The notes beneath the pieces were generated by a model. The model searched no databases, was not told the DNA's origin, and saw only the letters and a list, made by a program, of their open reading frames with translations. From Bradyrhizobium glycinis (GTDB lineage: Bacteria; Pseudomonadota; Alphaproteobacteria; Rhizobiales; Xanthobacteraceae), in the NCBI RefSeq assembly GCF_016031655.1, contig NZ_JACCHQ010000046.1:1-39461 (forward strand): a stretch of DNA of 39,461 nt, given 5' to 3'. A program made the position numbers and the translations under genes. Numbering within the stretch: position 1 is the stretch's first letter; each line of letters opens with the position of its first letter. Positions 1-8,644 of the stretch are shown piece after piece.

Positions 1-1
1 C

Positions 2-682
2 GCGTTCCTGGCGACCAAGATCACCTTCATCAACGAGATCGCCGACCTGTCCGAAAAGGCCGGCGCCAACGTCCAGGAGGTCGCGCGCGGCATCGGCCTC
101 GACAACCGCATCGGCACCAAATTCCTGCATGCCGGTCCCGGCTTCGGCGGCTCGTGCTTCCCGAAGGACACCAAGGCCCTAATCAAGATCGCGCAGGATT
201 ACGACGTCTCCTTGCGCATCGTCGAATCGGTGCTGGCGGTCAACGAGAACCGCAAGCGCGCGATGGCGCGCAAGGTGAGCCAGGCGCTCGGCGGCAATCT
301 GCGCGGCAAGACCGTCGCCGTGCTCGGCCTCACCTTCAAGCCCGACACCGACGACATGCGCGATGCGCCGTCGATCCCGCTGGTCACCGGCCTGATCGAC
401 ATGGGCGCGAAGGTGAAGGCGTTCGATCCCGTCGGCATGGAGCAGGCCAAGGGCGAATTGCCCGATATCGCCTATTGCGAGGACGCCTATGCCTGCGCGC
501 AAGGCGCCGACGCGCTCGTCATCGTCACCGAATGGGTGCAGTTCCGCGCGCTCGATCTCGACCGGTTGAAGGCGACCATGGCGCAGCCGGTCGTCATCGA
601 CTTGCGCAACATCTACCGCCCCGAGGACATGGCAGCCGCCGGGTTCGCCTACGAGAGCGTTGGGCGGTCGTCTCAGCCCTAG
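2..682 (+). CDS. UDP-glucose 6-dehydrogenase, C-terminal part (5' end outside window)
   Basis: The frame is open from the first bases and ends at TAG 680-682, so only about the last 226 residues are present. The product oxidises UDP-glucose twice with NAD+ to UDP-glucuronate, a precursor of acidic surface polysaccharides. The catalytic-cysteine motif GFGGSCFPKD is visible near base 150, preceded by the central-domain segment with FINEIADL. After it comes the C-terminal UDP-binding domain with GLTFKPDTDDMRD, which is diagnostic of the UDP-glucose/GDP-mannose dehydrogenase family, and a Rossmann-like segment ending VIDLRNIY. UDP-glucose specificity over GDP-mannose is inferred from the family signature and from the nearby phosphoglucomutase and aldose epimerase genes; the missing N-terminus prevents a full check. 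Confidence 0.93.
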   Translation, partial: AFLATKITFINEIADLSEKAGANVQEVARGIGLDNRIGTKFLHAGPGFGGSCFPKDTKALIKIAQDYDVSLRIVESVLAVNENRKRAMARKVSQALGGNLRGKTVAVLGLTFKPDTDDMRDAPSIPLVTGLIDMGAKVKAFDPVGMEQAKGELPDIAYCEDAYACAQGADALVIVTEWVQFRALDLDRLKATMAQPVVIDLRNIYRPEDMAAAGFAYESVGRSSQP

Positions 683-790
683 CACGTCGTTGCTCTGAGT
701 TTCGTTCGCCTCATCGAGCCGGGCGAAATCGTTTCCAATGCGGTATGGTCCGCCTTCACGTGCGCGCCGCTGCCGCAAACGGAGGTAATT

Positions 791-1681
791 ATGAATCACG
801 ACACTGATGTGCTTCGCAGCGGCCTTCTCACCGCGGCCATCAAGGCGCATGGCGCCGAGCTGTGCTCACTGAGGGATGGCAATGGCACCGAGTTCGTCTG
901 GCAGGCGGGGCCGGAATGGCCGCGTCACGCACCGCTGCTGTTTCCGATCGTCGGACGCCTTGCCAACGACGAGTTGCGGCACCAGGGCAAGACGTATCGG
1001 ATGACCCAGCATGGCTTTGCCCGCGACAGCCGCTTCGTGTGGGCAGAACGCGGCGAGAGCCGCTGCACTCTGGTGCTTGATGACAATGAGACGACGCGCG
1101 CGCTCTATCCGTTCCCGTTCCGGCTCACGGCGGCCTATGCGATCGATGAGTCCGGCCTCGATCTGACGCTCACGATCGCCAACACCGGCAAGGAGACGTT
1201 GCCGGCCTCTCTCGGCGGTCATCCCGCCTTCAACTGGCCGCTGCGGCCCGGCGCCGCAAAGGAGAGCTATGCGCTGACTTTCGCGAGGGCAGAATCGTCT
1301 CCGGTCCGCCGTCTCGAGCGTGGATTGCTGCGGCCGGCAGCGGAGCCGAGCCCGGTCAAAGGCAACTCGCTTTCCTTGTCGGACTCCCTGTTCGTCGACG
1401 ACGCCATCATCTTCGACCGCATCGAGAGCGATTCGGTCCGCTATGCTGCGGCGGGCGGTGCATCGACCGGGCCATGGCTGAAAATGTCCTGGCGCGGATT
1501 TCGCGAGCTCGGTGTCTGGTCGAAACCATCAGGCGCGCCGTTCCTCTGCATCGAGCCCTGGCGCGGCTATGCAAGTCCCGCCGGCTTTCAAGGCGAGTTC
1601 AGCGACAAGCCGGGGCTGATGCACATCGCAGCCGGCGCGGAAGAGCAATTGTCGTTCCGCATCGAGGTCGGATTGTCCTGA
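791..1681 (+). CDS. Aldose 1-epimerase family protein (LacX-like galactose mutarotase fold)
   Basis: A 296-residue cytosolic protein of the aldose-1-epimerase superfamily, which interconverts alpha and beta anomers of hexoses or hexose phosphates. The start ATG lies behind a very strong ribosome binding site (GGAGGT, 781-786). Family landmarks are a FPIVGRL segment near residue 51 with the sugar-binding arginine, the HGFAR block near 74, GGHPAFNWP with the probable catalytic His144, and CIEPWRG with the probable catalytic Glu255. The length and the EPW motif match the LacX-type subgroup rather than the roughly 350-residue GalM type. It lies 108 bp after the UDP-glucose dehydrogenase gene. The physiological substrate cannot be read from sequence. 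Confidence 0.87.
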   Translation: MNHDTDVLRSGLLTAAIKAHGAELCSLRDGNGTEFVWQAGPEWPRHAPLLFPIVGRLANDELRHQGKTYRMTQHGFARDSRFVWAERGESRCTLVLDDNETTRALYPFPFRLTAAYAIDESGLDLTLTIANTGKETLPASLGGHPAFNWPLRPGAAKESYALTFARAESSPVRRLERGLLRPAAEPSPVKGNSLSLSDSLFVDDAIIFDRIESDSVRYAAAGGASTGPWLKMSWRGFRELGVWSKPSGAPFLCIEPWRGYASPAGFQGEFSDKPGLMHIAAGAEEQLSFRIEVGLS

Positions 1682-1705
1682 GGCGGGCGAGTTGATCGGT
1701 GATGC

Positions 1706-2554
1706 TCAGACCTCGATGCGCGTGAGATCCTCGCCGATCACGACCGGCCCCGCATAGTCCCGCCTGACGTCATCGAGCAATGCGGTCAGCATGGCATCGT
1801 CGGTGCGCGGACGGTGATGGGTCAGCGCGAGCTTCTTGACGCCGCCTTTGGCCGCGATCTTGCCGACGGTGTCGCCGCAGGCGATCGTGTATTTCGCGAG
1901 CCGGCGCAAATGCTCGTTGTTGATCTCGGGCGTCGCGAGGAAGCAGCACTGCACCAGCAGGTCGGCTCCCTGAGCCAGCCGCTCGAGCCCGGGGCAGGGG
2001 ACGGTGTCGCCGGAAATCGCAATGACCTTGCCTTCCGCTTCGAAGCGATAGCCGAGACACATCCAGCGCGCCAGGAAGGCCGGCGACATGTCGAGGCCGT
2101 CGCCATGCGAGACCAACTCGGCGCTGATCTTCCAGCGACCGGTGTCGAGCACGGGGCCTGGAATGATGTCCGTTGCGGCGACAGGCTTCCAGCCGCCGAA
2201 GGTCGGCTCGCCCTGGTCGCGCCAGGCGATGTCCTTGTCGTAGACCTGCGTGACCAGCGTGCTGACGAGGCGTTCGGTGTCCGGCGGGCCATACACGCGC
2301 AACTCGTCCTTGCGCCCGTGCATCCACGAATTCAACATCACATCGTAGAGATCGCCAATGTGGTCGAAATGGTGATGGGTGAGGAAGACCGTGTTGATGG
2401 CGCCGAGCGCCACGCCCGCCTTGTGAAGCTGCACCATGACGCCACGGCCGGCGTCGAACAGGATGTTCTCCTCGCCAAGCCTGATCAGCGTGGTCGTCGC
2501 CATGCGGCGCGGGTCTGGACGTGGGCCGCCGGTGCCGAGCAGTATAACCTCCAT
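1706..2554 (-). CDS. MBL-fold metallohydrolase (RNase Z / arylsulfatase-like)
   Basis: A 282-residue metallo-beta-lactamase-fold hydrolase. The start ATG at 2554 was chosen over longer upstream frames because GGAGGT sits about 5 bases before it (2558-2565) and the fold begins at once with MEVILLGTGGP. The zinc-binding signature THHHFDHIGD (H60, H62, D64, H65) is intact, and later metal ligands are plausible in the VSHGDG, ISGDTVPC and LTHHRPRTD segments. The GTGGPRPDP opening resembles tRNase Z-like and AtsA-like members, but no tRNA-binding exosite arm is evident, so the substrate is unknown. No signal peptide is seen. It points away from the lytic transglycosylase start and converges with the epimerase gene. 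Confidence 0.85.
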   Translation of the reverse strand: MEVILLGTGGPRPDPRRMATTTLIRLGEENILFDAGRGVMVQLHKAGVALGAINTVFLTHHHFDHIGDLYDVMLNSWMHGRKDELRVYGPPDTERLVSTLVTQVYDKDIAWRDQGEPTFGGWKPVAATDIIPGPVLDTGRWKISAELVSHGDGLDMSPAFLARWMCLGYRFEAEGKVIAISGDTVPCPGLERLAQGADLLVQCCFLATPEINNEHLRRLAKYTIACGDTVGKIAAKGGVKKLALTHHRPRTDDAMLTALLDDVRRDYAGPVVIGEDLTRIEV

Positions 2555-2640
2555 GCGCCACCTCCGAATGCAGGCTTTTGGAGGCACAGTAGATGCGAAG
2601 CTCACGCGGGAGCAAGCCGCAAAGGGCCGCCTGGATCCGG

Positions 2641-3408
2641 TCAGCGCGACGCGACGCGCTTCCAACGTGCTTCGATGCGCGCCTTGATCTGGCTGACCCT
2701 GGCCTCGTGGGCGGCCCAATAGGCGCGGCTGGCGGCCGCGGTGCCTTGACGATAGCGGGCATAGACCGCTTTGGGCTGCACCGGCACCTTCGGGCGGCTC
2801 GCCGGTTTCACGGGCGCCGCAATCGCAACCGCAGGCGCAACCGTAGCCGCAGCCGCGGGCGCCGGATCCGGAGCAGCCGCAGCTTCGCGTTCTCGCGGCA
2901 TCGCGCCAAGCCGGTTGCGGGCCCGGTTGCAATAGACCTGCGACCGCGCGGTCATCTCCTCTTCGCCATGACCCGCCCGGTATTTCATCAGGGCGCGGCA
3001 GAGGTCCCCGCCCGAAAGCCGCCAGGCCTGGCTGAGATAAAGCACGCCGTAATGGATGTTGACGTCGGGTTCGGCCAGCTCCGCATTGCTGCCGCGGAAG
3101 CCCAGCATCGCTGCCGTCTCGGGGCGCACCTGCATCAGGCCGATTTCGCCCGCGCTGCCGATGACCGCCGGGTTATAGCCGCTTTCGACGAAGACGACCG
3201 CCTCGGCGATATCGGCCGGCAGATTGGTGCTCTTGGTTTCCCTCTCGATGATCTTCCGGATCGTGGCTCGCGATGATGGCGTTTCGCCGGCGCCGAGCTC
3301 GCTGATGCCGTCGCCCGCGAGCGCGCCGATCGGCGCCGACACGAGCAGGACGACCGCGACGTGCCTCCACGTCGCGCCGAGAATGAAGCGTGCCCGATCC
3401 CGCAGCAT
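2641..3408 (-). CDS. Lytic transglycosylase, SLT family, with Ala/Pro-rich basic C-terminal tail
   Basis: A 255-residue envelope protein. Residues 14-32 form a hydrophobic signal or anchor segment. A lysozyme-like transglycosylase domain follows, with VESGYNP carrying the predicted catalytic Glu75, the GEIGLMQVRPETA block (88-100), and the later VNIHYGVLYLSQA and MKYRAGHG segments. Such enzymes cleave the MurNAc-GlcNAc bond of peptidoglycan, leaving 1,6-anhydro ends. Beyond about residue 175 the sequence becomes low-complexity Ala/Pro followed by a Lys/Arg-rich tail, which could bind the cell wall. The ATG at 3408 was chosen because it precedes the hydrophobic segment; upstream in-frame starts would add a non-conserved, charged extension. 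It is probably a housekeeping or secretion-associated wall hydrolase; no secretion genes are nearby. Confidence 0.85.
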   Translation of the reverse strand: MLRDRARFILGATWRHVAVVLLVSAPIGALAGDGISELGAGETPSSRATIRKIIERETKSTNLPADIAEAVVFVESGYNPAVIGSAGEIGLMQVRPETAAMLGFRGSNAELAEPDVNIHYGVLYLSQAWRLSGGDLCRALMKYRAGHGEEEMTARSQVYCNRARNRLGAMPREREAAAAPDPAPAAAATVAPAVAIAAPVKPASRPKVPVQPKAVYARYRQGTAAASRAYWAAHEARVSQIKARIEARWKRVASR

Positions 3409-3646
3409 AGGCCTGTCATAGAGCGCCGGAGTTAACAAACCGGCCTCTGGCGCGTCTGTCACTGTCGCGCGCGGGCGCTCTGGTCGGTGGATCTGGCCTG
3501 CGATGACGGGCGGTGCTCCCGAGTACAGCACGAACGCCACCTTCGCTTCCCCAGGAACGCCTTCCTCCTCGCGCGTGTTGTGCCCTTGGCGGGGGCTTGG
3601 CCGATGCTATGGTGTCCCGCACTCACGGCAGAACGAGGGTATTCCA

Positions 3647-5293
3647 GTGGCTGATGTTCATCCCGCGGCGGGCAAGCAGGCCTCGCCGGACGCGCTCACC
3701 AATATTCCGCGGCTGGTGACGGCCTATTTCGCTGGCAAGCCGGATGCGTCCGATCCGGCACAGCGCGTGGCGTTCGGCACGTCGGGCCATCGCGGCACCT
3801 CGTTCAAGAACACGTTCAACGAAGGCCACATCCTCGCGACCACGCAGGCGATTTGTGATTACCGGAAGGAGAAGGGCCTGACCGGCCCGCTCTTCATCGG
3901 CATCGACACCCATGCGCTGGCCGAGCCGGCGCTTACAAGCGCCATCGAGGTGTTCGCCGCCAACGGCGTCGAGGTCATGATCGAAAAGGACGGCGGCTAC
4001 ACGCCGACGCCCGTCGTCTCGCATGCGATCCTTACCTACAACAAGGGCCGCACCACCGGCCTCGCCGATGGCGTCGTCATCACCCCCTCGCACAATCCCC
4101 CCGAGGACGGCGGCTACAAATACAATCCGCCCCATGGCGGCCCGGCCGATACGGACGTGACCGGCGTCGTCGAGAAGCTCGCCAATGCTTATCTCGCAGG
4201 CGACCTCGAGGACGTGAAACGCATCGACTATGCCAAGGCGCGGAAGGCTTCGAATGTCCACGCCTACGACTTCGTCACGCCTTACGTCGCCGATCTCGGC
4301 CATGTCGTCGATCTCGACCTCGTCAAATCCGCCGGCGTCAAGATCGGCATCGATCCGCTCGGCGGCGCCGCCGTGCATTACTGGCATCCGATCATCGAGC
4401 GCTATGGCCTCAACGCAACGGTCGTGAACGAGGCGATCGATCCAACCTTCCGTTTCATGACGGTGGACTGGGACGGCAAAATCCGCATGGACTGCTCCTC
4501 GCCTTACGCGATGGCGAGCCTGATCGGCATGCGCGACCGCTTCGACGTCGCCTTTGCCAACGACACCGACGCCGACCGCCACGGCATCGTCACGCGCTCC
4601 GGCGGGTTGATGAATCCGAACCATTACCTGGCGACCGCGATCTCCTACCTGTTCGCGCACCGTCCGGGCTGGGGCAAGGATGCGGCGATCGGCAAGACCG
4701 TGGTGTCGAGCTCGATCATCGACCGCGTCGCCAAGAAGCTCGGCCGCAAGCTGGTGGAGACGCCGGTCGGCTTCAAATGGTTCGTCGATGGCCTGCTCAC
4801 CGGCGGCTTCGGCTTCGGCGGCGAGGAGAGTGCAGGGGCCTCGTTCCTGCGCCGCGACGGCGCGGTGTGGACCACCGACAAGGACGGAATCATCCTTGGC
4901 CTGCTCGCTGCCGAGATCATGGCCAGGACCGGCCGCGATCCCAACCAGATCTTCAATGAGCTCACCGCCGAGTTCGGCATGCCGCATTACGCGCGCATCG
5001 ATGTCGCCGCCACCGGGCCGCAGAAGAACATCCTGAAATCCGTGACGCCGGAGCAACTCGGCCTCAAGGACCTCGCCGGCGATCCCGTTCGCGCGACGCT
5101 GAGCAAGGCGCCCGGCAACGGCCAGCCCTTCGGCGGCATCAAGGTTGAGACCGAGTTCGGCTGGTTCGCCGCGCGGCCGTCCGGCACCGAAGATGTCTAC
5201 AAGATCTACGCCGAAAGCTTCCGCAGCCCCGAGCATCTGAAACGGATTCAGGAGGAAGCCCAGGCGGGGTTGGCCAAGGTGTTCGCGGCGTAG
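3647..5293 (+). CDS. pgm: Phosphoglucomutase (alpha-D-glucose phosphate specific)
   Basis: A 548-residue enzyme that interconverts glucose 1-phosphate and glucose 6-phosphate, feeding UDP-glucose and glycogen synthesis. GTG 3647 is the likely start: it gives MADVHPAAGKQ and a length close to E. coli Pgm (546 aa), with GAGGG-like ribosome binding bases just upstream. Domains in order: AFGTSGHRGT near residue 42, the phosphoserine loop VITPSHNPPEDGG with Ser148, the metal-binding loop DTDADRHG near 304, the sugar-specificity loop GGEESAGASF, and the phosphate-binding RPSGTEDVYKIY close to the C-terminus. All catalytic motifs are intact. Its product is the precursor for the substrate of the UDP-glucose dehydrogenase at the window start. 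A long inverted repeat begins 14 bp after the stop. Confidence 0.96.
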   Translation: MADVHPAAGKQASPDALTNIPRLVTAYFAGKPDASDPAQRVAFGTSGHRGTSFKNTFNEGHILATTQAICDYRKEKGLTGPLFIGIDTHALAEPALTSAIEVFAANGVEVMIEKDGGYTPTPVVSHAILTYNKGRTTGLADGVVITPSHNPPEDGGYKYNPPHGGPADTDVTGVVEKLANAYLAGDLEDVKRIDYAKARKASNVHAYDFVTPYVADLGHVVDLDLVKSAGVKIGIDPLGGAAVHYWHPIIERYGLNATVVNEAIDPTFRFMTVDWDGKIRMDCSSPYAMASLIGMRDRFDVAFANDTDADRHGIVTRSGGLMNPNHYLATAISYLFAHRPGWGKDAAIGKTVVSSSIIDRVAKKLGRKLVETPVGFKWFVDGLLTGGFGFGGEESAGASFLRRDGAVWTTDKDGIILGLLAAEIMARTGRDPNQIFNELTAEFGMPHYARIDVAATGPQKNILKSVTPEQLGLKDLAGDPVRATLSKAPGNGQPFGGIKVETEFGWFAARPSGTEDVYKIYAESFRSPEHLKRIQEEAQAGLAKVFAA

Positions 5294-5307
5294 GGATGAG
5301 GCTCTCT

Positions 5308-5460
5308 TACCCTCCCCCGGAGGGGGAGGGTCGATCGCGCGTAAGCGCGAGCGGGGTGGGGTGATCTCTCCACACGGAGACTGCCCGCGTGGAGAGATCA
5401 CCCCGCTCCGCATTCCGCTGCGCTTCATGCGAAGCGACCCTCCCCCTCCAGGGGAGGGTA
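5308..5460. repeat. Long interspersed inverted repeat (CCCTCCCC family)
   Basis: An imperfect palindrome of about 153 bp. Its ends are TACCCTCCCCC-type on the left and GGGGAGGGTA on the right, and its inner arms (GGGTGATCTCTCCAC against GTGGAGAGATCACCCC) pair perfectly. The same outer motif recurs in the elements at 8480 and 11467. Transcribed, it would form a long hairpin and may end or stabilise the pgm transcript. It carries no gene or transposase. Confidence 0.85.
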
Positions 5461-5519
5461 AACAGCGCGCCGCTTTTTGCCGGTTACCTAGCCGCGGCAG
5501 ATAAAATCTTCGCAAGCTC

Positions 5520-5527
5520 TGTATACA
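5520..5527. promoter_or_regulatory. TGTATACA palindrome, candidate distal operator of the van operon
   Basis: A perfect 8-bp palindrome, TGTATACA, in the unusually AT-rich stretch (5500-5610) before the vanA-like gene. An identical palindrome lies 73 bp downstream. Palindromes built on TGTATACA are typical of operators for GntR/FCD regulators, and the operon encodes one. Binding by that regulator is inferred. Confidence 0.5.
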
Positions 5528-5566
5528 TAGAATCAGATAGAGGTATTATAGTAGCAAAAACTCAGC

Positions 5567-5600
5567 TTGAAACATTCCTTTCAGGCCTCTATTGTATACA
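5567..5600 (+). promoter_or_regulatory. Predicted vanA promoter with overlapping TGTATACA operator
   Basis: TTGAAA (5567-5572) and TATTGT (5590-5595) are separated by 17 bp and fit a sigma-70 type promoter. Transcription would begin near 5602 and leave a leader of about 30 bases before the ATG at 5633. The second TGTATACA (5593-5600) overlaps the -10 box, a position suited to repression. The operator assignment to the co-encoded GntR regulator is inference. Confidence 0.5.
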
Positions 5601-5632
5601 CAACGTATTCATAAGCCCGTGGGAGTGAGACA

Positions 5633-6682
5633 ATGACAAAATCCTTCCCCATGAACGCCTGGTACGCCGCGGCGTGGGACGCCGACGTCAAGGCGGCGCT
5701 GTTGCCGCGGACGATCTGCGGCAAGCATGTCGTGATGTACCGCAAGGCCGACGGCTCGGTGGCCGCGCTGGAGGATGCCTGCTGGCATCGGCTGGTGCCG
5801 CTGTCCAAGGGCCGGCTCGAAGGCGACACCGTCGTCTGCGGCTATCACGGTCTGAAGTACAACGCGCAGGGGCGTTGCACCTTCATGCCCTCGCAGGAGA
5901 CCATCAACCCCTCGGCCTGCGTGCGCGCCTACCCCGTGGTCGAGCGTCACCGCTACGTCTGGCTCTGGATGGGCGATCCCGCGCTCGCTGATCCCGCGCT
6001 CGTCCCCGACATGCACTGGAATCACGACCCGGCCTGGGCCGGCGACGGCAAGACCATCCACGTCAATTGCGACTACCGTCTCGTGCTCGACAACCTCATG
6101 GATCTCACCCACGAGACATTCGTGCACGGCTCGTCGATCGGCAATGACGCCGTCGCCGAGGCGCCGTTCGACGTCACCCATGGCGAGAAGACCGTCACGG
6201 TGACGCGCTGGATGCGCAACATCGAGCCGCCGCCGTTTTGGGCCAAGCAGCTCGGCAAGCCCGGCCTCGTCGACCGCTGGCAAATCATCCGCTTCGAGGC
6301 GCCGTGCACCATCGCCATCGATGTCGGCGTCGCGCCCGCGGGCACCGGTGCGCCGGAAGGCGACCGCTCGAAAGGAGTCAACGGCTTCGTGCTCAATACG
6401 ATCACGCCGGAGACCGAGAAGACCTGTCATTACTTCTGGTCCTTCGTCCGCAATTACCGCATCAATGAGCAGCGCCTCACCACCGAGATCCGCGAGGGCG
6501 TCTCCGGCATCTTCCGCGAGGACGAGCTGATCCTCGAAGCGCAGCAGCGCGCGATGGACGAGAACCCCGATCGCATCTTCTACAACCTCAACATCGACGC
6601 AGGCGCGATGTGGTCGCGCAAGCTGATCGATCGGATGGTGGCGAAGGAAAACGCCCCAAAACATCTTCAGGCCGCGGAGTAG
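5633..6682 (+). CDS. vanA: Vanillate O-demethylase oxygenase subunit-like Rieske non-heme iron oxygenase
   Basis: A 349-residue terminal oxygenase of the phthalate/vanillate family. The Rieske [2Fe-2S] ligands are C50-W-H52 and C69-G-Y-H72. The mononuclear iron site has the canonical spacing in DNLMDLTHETFVH (D157, H160, H165). With the reductase encoded downstream it would demethylate vanillate to protocatechuate, releasing formaldehyde. The ATG at 5633 has GGGAGTGAG upstream. The gene is the first of three, with only 3 bp to the next start. Vanillate specificity rests on family resemblance and on the neighbouring VanB-type reductase and GntR regulator; a related methoxy-aromatic or other aromatic substrate remains possible. 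Confidence 0.83.
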   Translation: MTKSFPMNAWYAAAWDADVKAALLPRTICGKHVVMYRKADGSVAALEDACWHRLVPLSKGRLEGDTVVCGYHGLKYNAQGRCTFMPSQETINPSACVRAYPVVERHRYVWLWMGDPALADPALVPDMHWNHDPAWAGDGKTIHVNCDYRLVLDNLMDLTHETFVHGSSIGNDAVAEAPFDVTHGEKTVTVTRWMRNIEPPPFWAKQLGKPGLVDRWQIIRFEAPCTIAIDVGVAPAGTGAPEGDRSKGVNGFVLNTITPETEKTCHYFWSFVRNYRINEQRLTTEIREGVSGIFREDELILEAQQRAMDENPDRIFYNLNIDAGAMWSRKLIDRMVAKENAPKHLQAAE

Positions 6683-6685
6683 ACC

Positions 6686-7438
6686 ATGGCCGAGCGTGAG
6701 GTCGACCGCTCCGTCTCGCAGACCGTGAAGGCGCAGCTCGCGCTGCGCGACCAGATCCTGTCGGGCGCCTTGCGGCCCGGCGAGCGCATCTCCGAGCTTC
6801 AGGCGGTGGAGACCACGGGGGCCTCGCGCACGCCGGTGCGCATGGCGCTGGTGCGGCTGGAGGAGGAGGGCCTGCTCGAGGCGATTCCCTCCGGCGGCTT
6901 CATGGTGAAGGCGTTTTCCGAGCGCGACATCTCCGATTCCATCGAGCTGCGCGGCACGCTGGAAGGCCTGGCGGCGCGCTTTGCCGCCGAGCGCGGCGTC
7001 TCCGCGCGCGAGCTCGAGCCGCTGAAGGAGTGCCTTGCTGCGATCGACGAGCTGTTGGGGCAGGTGCCGATCTCGGTCGACGCTTTCTCGTCTTACGTCA
7101 CGCTGAACGCGCGCTTCCATGCCCAGCTCACGGAACTGTCGCGCAGCCCGCCGCTGATCCGGCAGATCGACCGCGCCTCGGCGCTGCCGTTTGCCTCGCC
7201 GAGCGGCTTCGTGATGGCGCAATCGGCGTTGCCGGAGGCGCAGCAGATCCTGATCATCGCCCAGGAGCACCATCGTGTCGTGATCGACGCCATCGAAAAC
7301 CGCGAAGGCGCGCGCGCCGAGGCCGTCATGCGCGAGCATGCCCGGCTGGCGGTGCGAAACCTGCGGCTTGCGCTGCGCAACCGGACCCATCTCGACCTCT
7401 TGCCGGCGCTCGCGCTGATCAAAACCGCAACCGATTGA
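6686..7438 (+). CDS. vanR: GntR family transcriptional regulator, FCD subfamily (VanR-like)
   Basis: A 250-residue regulator. Residues 15-80 form the GntR winged helix-turn-helix (LRPGERISE, SRTPVRMALVRLEEEGL, IPSGGFMV). Residues 85-215 form an all-helical FCD ligand-binding domain with DSIELRGTLEGLAARFAAERG. The gene starts 3 bp after the oxygenase stop and ends 11 bp before the reductase start, so it is co-transcribed with both and probably autoregulated. The two TGTATACA palindromes before the operon are its likely targets. Vanillate as inducer is inferred from context only. An interleaved oxygenase-regulator-reductase order is less usual than adjacent vanAB with a separate regulator. Confidence 0.83.
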   Translation: MAEREVDRSVSQTVKAQLALRDQILSGALRPGERISELQAVETTGASRTPVRMALVRLEEEGLLEAIPSGGFMVKAFSERDISDSIELRGTLEGLAARFAAERGVSARELEPLKECLAAIDELLGQVPISVDAFSSYVTLNARFHAQLTELSRSPPLIRQIDRASALPFASPSGFVMAQSALPEAQQILIIAQEHHRVVIDAIENREGARAEAVMREHARLAVRNLRLALRNRTHLDLLPALALIKTATD

Positions 7439-7449
7439 GGGCAGTCACC

Positions 7450-8430
7450 ATGCGCTTCATCGAGACCTGGACCCCGGCAACGCTCGTCGCCACCCGCGAT
7501 CTCACCCCGAACGTCCGCGAATTCCTGATCAAGCCGGATCAGTTCGAGGCTACGGCCTATCCGGTCGGCAGCCACATCAATGTCAGCGTCGCCATCGACG
7601 GCCTGCCGGAGACACGGTCCTATTCGCTGGTCGGTGAGGCCTCGTCGCAGGGCTTCAGAATCGCGGTGCGCCGCGCCGATGATTCCCGCGGCGGCTCGCG
7701 CTACATGTGGTCCTTGCAGCCGGGCGCGCGGCTCGACATCACCCAGCCCGCCTCGCTGCTCGCGGTCGATTGGACCCGTGACAATTATTGCCTGATTGCC
7801 GGCGGCATCGGCATCACCCCGATCCTCGGCGCCGCGCAGGCGCTGGCCCGACGTGGAGCGGACGTGACCCTGCATTATGCCGTGCGTTCGCGTAGCGAGG
7901 CCGCCTATCTCGACGATCTCGCCGCGATGCTTGGCGATCGCCTCGTCCTGCATGTCAGCGAGGAAGGCAGGCGGCTCGATCTCGACGCGCTGTTCGCCTC
8001 ATTGCCGCGGGGCACGCTAGCCCTGTTCTGCGGCCCGATGCGGATGCTGGACGCCGCGCGCCATGCCTGGACCGGCGCCGGCCATCCGCTCCCCGATCTC
8101 CGCTACGAGACCTTCGGCTCAAGCGGCACGCTGCCGACCGAAACGTTCAGGGTGCGCCTGAAGGACTCCACTGTCGAGCTCGAAATCCCGCGCGAGCGCT
8201 CGATGCTCGACGTGCTCAATGCCAGCGGCTTTGAGGTGATATCAGATTGCAAGCGCGGCGAATGCGGCCTCTGCGCCATCGACGTGGTCGACATCGAGGG
8301 CGAGATCGACCATCGCGACGTCTTCTTCAGCGATCACCAAAAGCAAGCCAACCAGAAGATCTGCGCTTGCGTCTCCCGCGCGCGGGGTACAATTACCGTC
8401 GATACGCTGCTGCGGGCGGATGCGGTTTGA
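7450..8430 (+). CDS. vanB: Vanillate O-demethylase ferredoxin-reductase subunit (PDR/VanB family)
   Basis: A 326-residue phthalate-dioxygenase-reductase type protein passing electrons from NADH through FMN and a [2Fe-2S] centre to the oxygenase. The N-terminal flavin domain carries RSYSL (residues 56-60). The nucleotide-binding domain has AGGIGITP (117-124) and FCGP (193-196). The C-terminal plant-type ferredoxin has Cys267, Cys272, Cys275 and Cys305 in CKRGECGLC and CAC. The ATG at 7450 was chosen because it starts the domain precisely; longer upstream reading would overlap the regulator. It is the last gene of the van operon, followed by an inverted repeat. Confidence 0.9.
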   Translation: MRFIETWTPATLVATRDLTPNVREFLIKPDQFEATAYPVGSHINVSVAIDGLPETRSYSLVGEASSQGFRIAVRRADDSRGGSRYMWSLQPGARLDITQPASLLAVDWTRDNYCLIAGGIGITPILGAAQALARRGADVTLHYAVRSRSEAAYLDDLAAMLGDRLVLHVSEEGRRLDLDALFASLPRGTLALFCGPMRMLDAARHAWTGAGHPLPDLRYETFGSSGTLPTETFRVRLKDSTVELEIPRERSMLDVLNASGFEVISDCKRGECGLCAIDVVDIEGEIDHRDVFFSDHQKQANQKICACVSRARGTITVDTLLRADAV

Positions 8431-8479
8431 GCGAGCCTGGAAGGGAGGCTGTTAGGAGAAATGGACGGCGCCGCGGGCT

Positions 8480-8603
8480 CCACCTCTCCCGCGTGCGGGA
8501 GAGGTCGCGCCGAAGGCGCGGGTGAGGGTTCTCTCCTCTGGGGGAGCCCCTCTGTTGAGACAACCCTCTCCCCAGCCCTCCCCCGCAAGCGGGGGAGGGA
8601 GCG
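8480..8603. repeat. Interspersed inverted repeat (CCCTCCCC/CTCTCCC family)
   Basis: An intergenic palindromic element between the convergent vanB and GGDEF/EAL genes. The left part contains CTCTCCCGCGTGCGGGAGAG, itself a hairpin. The right part contains CCTCCCCCGCAAGCGGGGGAGG, a second hairpin, and GGGTGAGGGTT faces AACCCTCTCCCC in the centre. It resembles the elements at 5308 and 11467, and probably acts as a bidirectional end for both transcripts. Confidence 0.75.
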
Positions 8604-8644
8604 CGCCTCTTTCGTAGCGGCACCGATCCCCATCCGATCGAGTC

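Noticed and set aside
3623..5515. Open antisense frame of 630 codons opposite pgm
   Set aside because: It runs through the intergenic inverted repeat and shows no recognisable fold; pgm on the plus strand has all catalytic motifs.
5609..7390. Open antisense frame of 593 codons opposite vanA and vanR
   Set aside because: It crosses two real genes and yields His/Arg/Asp-rich sequence with no family resemblance; it is a codon-bias shadow.
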